A stretch of DNA of 64,000 nucleotides from Parasegetibacter sp. NRK P23 (GTDB lineage Bacteria > Bacteroidota > Bacteroidia > Chitinophagales > Chitinophagaceae). Below the pieces are notes generated by a model. The model did not search any database, was not told where the DNA came from, and worked only from the letters and a program-made list of their open reading frames with translations. Position numbers and translations under genes: made by a program. Where the stretch lies: positions 3,511,784-3,575,783 of the forward strand of contig NZ_JAMDLG010000001.1 in the NCBI RefSeq assembly GCF_023721715.1, read 5' to 3'. Below are positions 61,900 through 64,000 of the stretch, in pieces; within the stretch, counting starts at the first letter, position 1, and each line of letters opens with the position of its first letter.

Positions 61900-62655
61900 T
61901 TACATTATCCTGAACCATTTGCTTATGCCATCGGTCACCATCCTGAAGTTGTTACCGGCACCGAGGGCTACCGGGTTCATCGTCAAACCATTGCTGTTGA
62001 GCGCACTGTAAGTAGCTCCTGAACTTGTAATGTTCCACGATGGGTTCGAGGTAATAAAGGCGGTGGGGATAAAATAGATCACATGTCCCGCCGGGTAGCT
62101 GCTGGCTGCTGGAAGTGTTACGTTGATGGTGGAGGTGCCCGCAGCGCTACCTCCGAAGTTTACCACGACGGCGCTGACATTAACATCCGTGATGGTGATG
62201 TTGGTGGTGCCGCCAACCGTAGCGTTAGTAAATGAAACGCCGCCGCTCAGTCCGCCGGAAGTTTTGGCGTAGAGTGCATAGGGTACACTCAGGAGCTGGC
62301 TGGTGCCGGTGATGCTGTAGCTGGTACCGCCGGCGGGGTCGGTTTCAGTTTTCACATAATAAGAGTCGTTGGCCCAGTTGATGGCGGAAAAAGTACCTGA
62401 AACCACTGAGCCTCCGCCGATCTGTATGCTCACAAGTCCGTTAGCGTTGGTGGTAGGTGTTTGTGTTTCCACATATACTGCCGTGCCCGAGGAAGAGCCT
62501 TTGAGGATGCTGATGCGCATCCCAACTGTTTGATTGGTCACGAGGTTGTTGCCTGCGTTTCTTACGATGGCCTGGTAGCTCATGCTGTTAGGGGCCTGTG
62601 CGAATAACTGTGCGGATAGAATGAAAGCTGAAAGGAGTAATGTTATTTTTTTCAT
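61900..62655 (-). CDS. Secreted beta-rich protein of unknown function
   Basis: 251 residues with signal peptide (MKKITLLLSAFILSAQLFAQ). The N-terminal part after the signal ('APNSMSYQAIVRNAGNNLV', 'VGMRISILKGSSSGTAVYVE', 'YYVKTETDPAGGTSYSITG') matches a common conserved Bacteroidota surface/fibre-associated module. The C-terminal half is Gly/Thr/Ser-rich with low complexity, up to a final KWFRIM. No enzyme motif. It follows the T9SS protein gene after 5 bases and probably works with it. Confidence 0.8.
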   Translation of the reverse strand: MKKITLLLSAFILSAQLFAQAPNSMSYQAIVRNAGNNLVTNQTVGMRISILKGSSSGTAVYVETQTPTTNANGLVSIQIGGGSVVSGTFSAINWANDSYYVKTETDPAGGTSYSITGTSQLLSVPYALYAKTSGGLSGGVSFTNATVGGTTNITITDVNVSAVVVNFGGSAAGTSTINVTLPAASSYPAGHVIYFIPTAFITSNPSWNITSSGATYSALNSNGLTMNPVALGAGNNFRMVTDGISKWFRIM

Positions 62656-62660
62656 GGAAC

Positions 62661-63413
62661 TTAGTTTTTAGTAATCTTAAAGGATTGTACCGTTTTGTTG
62701 TCGTGGATGATGTTGATGATGTACATGGCGGGGGTAAGCCTGCTGATATCGATTTGCATGTTACCTGACGTAACGGGCCTGCTTTCCAGGACCCTGCCGT
62801 TGAGGTCAAGGATCTGGTATACTTTTGAAAGCGGTTGCTTTGTTTGCAGGATCAGCATTCCGGCCGTGGGATTGGGAGAAAGGGTGACCGTATTTTCCAG
62901 GGCAAGCACGCGGATGCTTTTTATTTCAGAATAAGCGATGGTGCCGTCGAAATCCTGTTGCCTGATCCTGTAAAAATTAAGGCCCGTTGCGGGCTGGTTG
63001 TCATGGGCGGCATAGTCCGTTACGCTGGTGGCGTAGCCCTTACCCTTTACCTGGGCGAAGGGTTTAAAGGTTCTGCTGTCGGTACTTTTTTCCAGGATGA
63101 ACCGGTCGTTGTGCTGTTCCATGGCTGTTCGCCAACTCAGCAGTACCCTGTTGTCTGTTTCCAGCCTGAGCTGGAAATCCATCAAGGTCACGGGTAGTAC
63201 CTGGTCGATCACGATGGCCTGTATGCCTTGTTGCATAGAGCCACCCGCATCATTCACCACGGTGTAAAAAGCCTGTCCGATAGAGTAATTGACCTGTCCG
63301 CCGCTTCCGGTGGCATCTGCTCCCCCGGCATTAACGACCTCCTGCGCAAATGCGGCCGAGCAGGAGGTGCCCATCAGCGTGATAAGAAAGCACGATCGTA
63401 GTTTGTTGATCAT
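62661..63413 (-). CDS. Small T9SS-exported protein with type A sorting domain
   Basis: 250 residues from the ATG at 63413 with signal peptide (MINKLRSCFLITLMGTSCSAAFA in part). Short N-terminal part 'GGADATGSGGQVNYSIGQAFYTVV', then a fibronectin-like segment ('LSWRTAMEQHNDRFILEKS', 'FYRIRQQDFDGTIAYSEIK'). A T9SS C-terminal domain beginning TLSPNPTAGMLIL and ending FKITKN (about 177-250) follows. The same first part precedes sorting domains in many Bacteroidota proteins. Operon with the downstream secreted protein. Confidence 0.88.
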   Translation of the reverse strand: MINKLRSCFLITLMGTSCSAAFAQEVVNAGGADATGSGGQVNYSIGQAFYTVVNDAGGSMQQGIQAIVIDQVLPVTLMDFQLRLETDNRVLLSWRTAMEQHNDRFILEKSTDSRTFKPFAQVKGKGYATSVTDYAAHDNQPATGLNFYRIRQQDFDGTIAYSEIKSIRVLALENTVTLSPNPTAGMLILQTKQPLSKVYQILDLNGRVLESRPVTSGNMQIDISRLTPAMYIINIIHDNKTVQSFKITKN

Positions 63414-63619
63414 AGTAGAGGTTTTTGTTAAAGCGAATTTAACAAAATTCATATGCAAACTTTTAACTGTTTTCGGCTTTCTTCTGCTGTTCGGTTCCGT
63501 TGGTAGCGATTGCTTGCGTAAGAAGGCTATTGATTCAGCGTTGATGGCCGCAAGCAAAAAAGCATTCTTTTATTAAGCAATGGAGCCGAAGAACTGCGCG
63601 GAGCGGTGTCTATAAAACA

Positions 63620-63660
63620 GTAACGGAGTCAGCATTTAAATTAAACGCTGACTCCGTTAC
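63620..63660 (-). terminator. Terminator of the gene entering from the right edge
   Basis: GTAACGGAGTCAGC (63620-63633) / GCTGACTCCGTTAC (63647-63660), a perfect 14-bp stem with a 13-base loop; on the minus strand it is followed by TGTTTTAT. It lies 19 bases after the stop at 63680. Confidence 0.88.
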
Positions 63661-63679
63661 TTATGATTTCAAACAATTA

Positions 63680-64000
63680 TTACCTGATAATGATCTTCAA
63701 CACCTGTTTATCGTAACTCAGCAGGTAAGTGCCTGAAGGCAGGTGCTGTACATCCATTTGGTTTACACCTGCGGCGGCATCCATCTCTTTGATTAGCCTT
63801 CCGTCGGTGGCCCTTAATACAACGGTGGTTTTGCTCGTTGACCTGAATTTAAGCTGGCCGTTCACTACAGGGTTACCCATAATCGTGATCGTTGGCGCGT
63901 CGTCGCTTATCCGCAGGTAGAGGGTTTTACTGAACTGTGAGCTGCCGTCATTATCTTTCTGGAGCAGCCTGTAATAGTGGGTGCCCGCGTTGGCGCCGGT
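63680..64000 (-). CDS. T9SS-exported surface protein, C-terminal end only
   Basis: The frame is open to the right edge; at least 106 residues are visible. It starts in a fibronectin-like end (GTHYYRLLQKDNDGSSQFSK) and continues into a type A T9SS sorting domain ('IMGNPVVNGQLKFRS', 'LRATDGRLIKEM', 'LPSGTYLLSY', ending LKIIIR). The functional part lies outside the window. This is the third sorting-domain protein seen here. Confidence 0.85.
   Translation of the reverse strand, partial: TGANAGTHYYRLLQKDNDGSSQFSKTLYLRISDDAPTITIMGNPVVNGQLKFRSTSKTTVVLRATDGRLIKEMDAAAGVNQMDVQHLPSGTYLLSYDKQVLKIIIR

Noticed and set aside
1-64000. CRISPR arrays, rRNA, transposases, integrases, riboswitches
   Set aside because: Looked for direct repeats with regular spacers, conserved rRNA segments and recombinase motifs; none could be supported by eye.

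Overview
The window looks like a chromosome segment of a Bacteroidota bacterium, most likely Chitinophagaceae or a close relative. The evidence is two SusC/SusD pairs, one preceded by a FecI-type sigma factor, a FecR anti-sigma factor and an STN-domain receptor. There are also type IX secretion (T9SS) sorting domains, DUF3570/DUF4266 proteins, and overall moderate GC. The taxon is an inference from gene families; no rRNA gene is present.

Layout. 1-3.3 kb: the end of a SusC receptor and its SusD partner. 3.5-7 kb: a secreted phosphodiesterase-like/alkaline phosphatase fusion, then an NmrA-type oxidoreductase divergent from an HxlR regulator. 7-13 kb: an unknown membrane-anchored protein and a three-gene periplasmic molybdenum aldehyde oxidoreductase (PaoABC type). 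13-19.7 kb: two small conserved proteins, then an ankyrin/DUF2271/PepSY-flavoreductase operon convergent with an ApbE flavin transferase. 19.7-25.4 kb: MocR regulator divergent from an EamA exporter, a GNAT enzyme, a six-bladed NHL-repeat T9SS protein and an orphan response regulator. 25.5-41.4 kb: mostly housekeeping (HerA-like ATPase, RecQ helicase, alanine dehydrogenase, TsaE, copper ATPase, tricorn-like protease, trigger factor, universal stress protein, RelA/SpoT enzyme). 41.5-54.2 kb: tRNA-Leu(TAG), an AT-rich ATPase, two small proteins, and an ECF sigma/FecR/SusC/SusD operon followed by two secreted phosphoesterases. The far side carries a tRNA-like 3' remnant. 54.4-57 kb: an AT-rich SDR/Crp pair and small proteins. 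56.9-61.8 kb: a response regulator/histidine kinase pair and a thioredoxin/ApbE/DUF4266/DUF3570 operon. 61.9-64 kb: surface proteins with T9SS sorting domains.

How the genes may work together. Two separate loci (14.5-19.7 kb and 56.9-61.8 kb) each contain an ApbE FMN transferase with partners typical of extracytoplasmic flavin redox systems. The first supplies a membrane NAD(P)H flavoreductase; the second a thioredoxin, a small Cys-tailed lipoprotein and a predicted outer-membrane protein. In the second locus the same 24-bp operator-like pattern (TTCAATTCTGAAT-N5-CTGAAT) sits upstream of both the response regulator gene and the thioredoxin operon, so the two-component system probably controls both. 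The SusCD locus at 44-54 kb ends in a metallophosphoesterase and a type I phosphodiesterase instead of glycoside hydrolases, which suggests uptake of a phosphate ester.

Repeats. A roughly 112-bp intergenic element starting with a strong terminator hairpin occurs three times. GCAAAG/GACGC-rich inverted repeats fill two other intergenic gaps. No CRISPR array, integrase, transposase or rRNA was seen. All reading was by eye; no searches were run.
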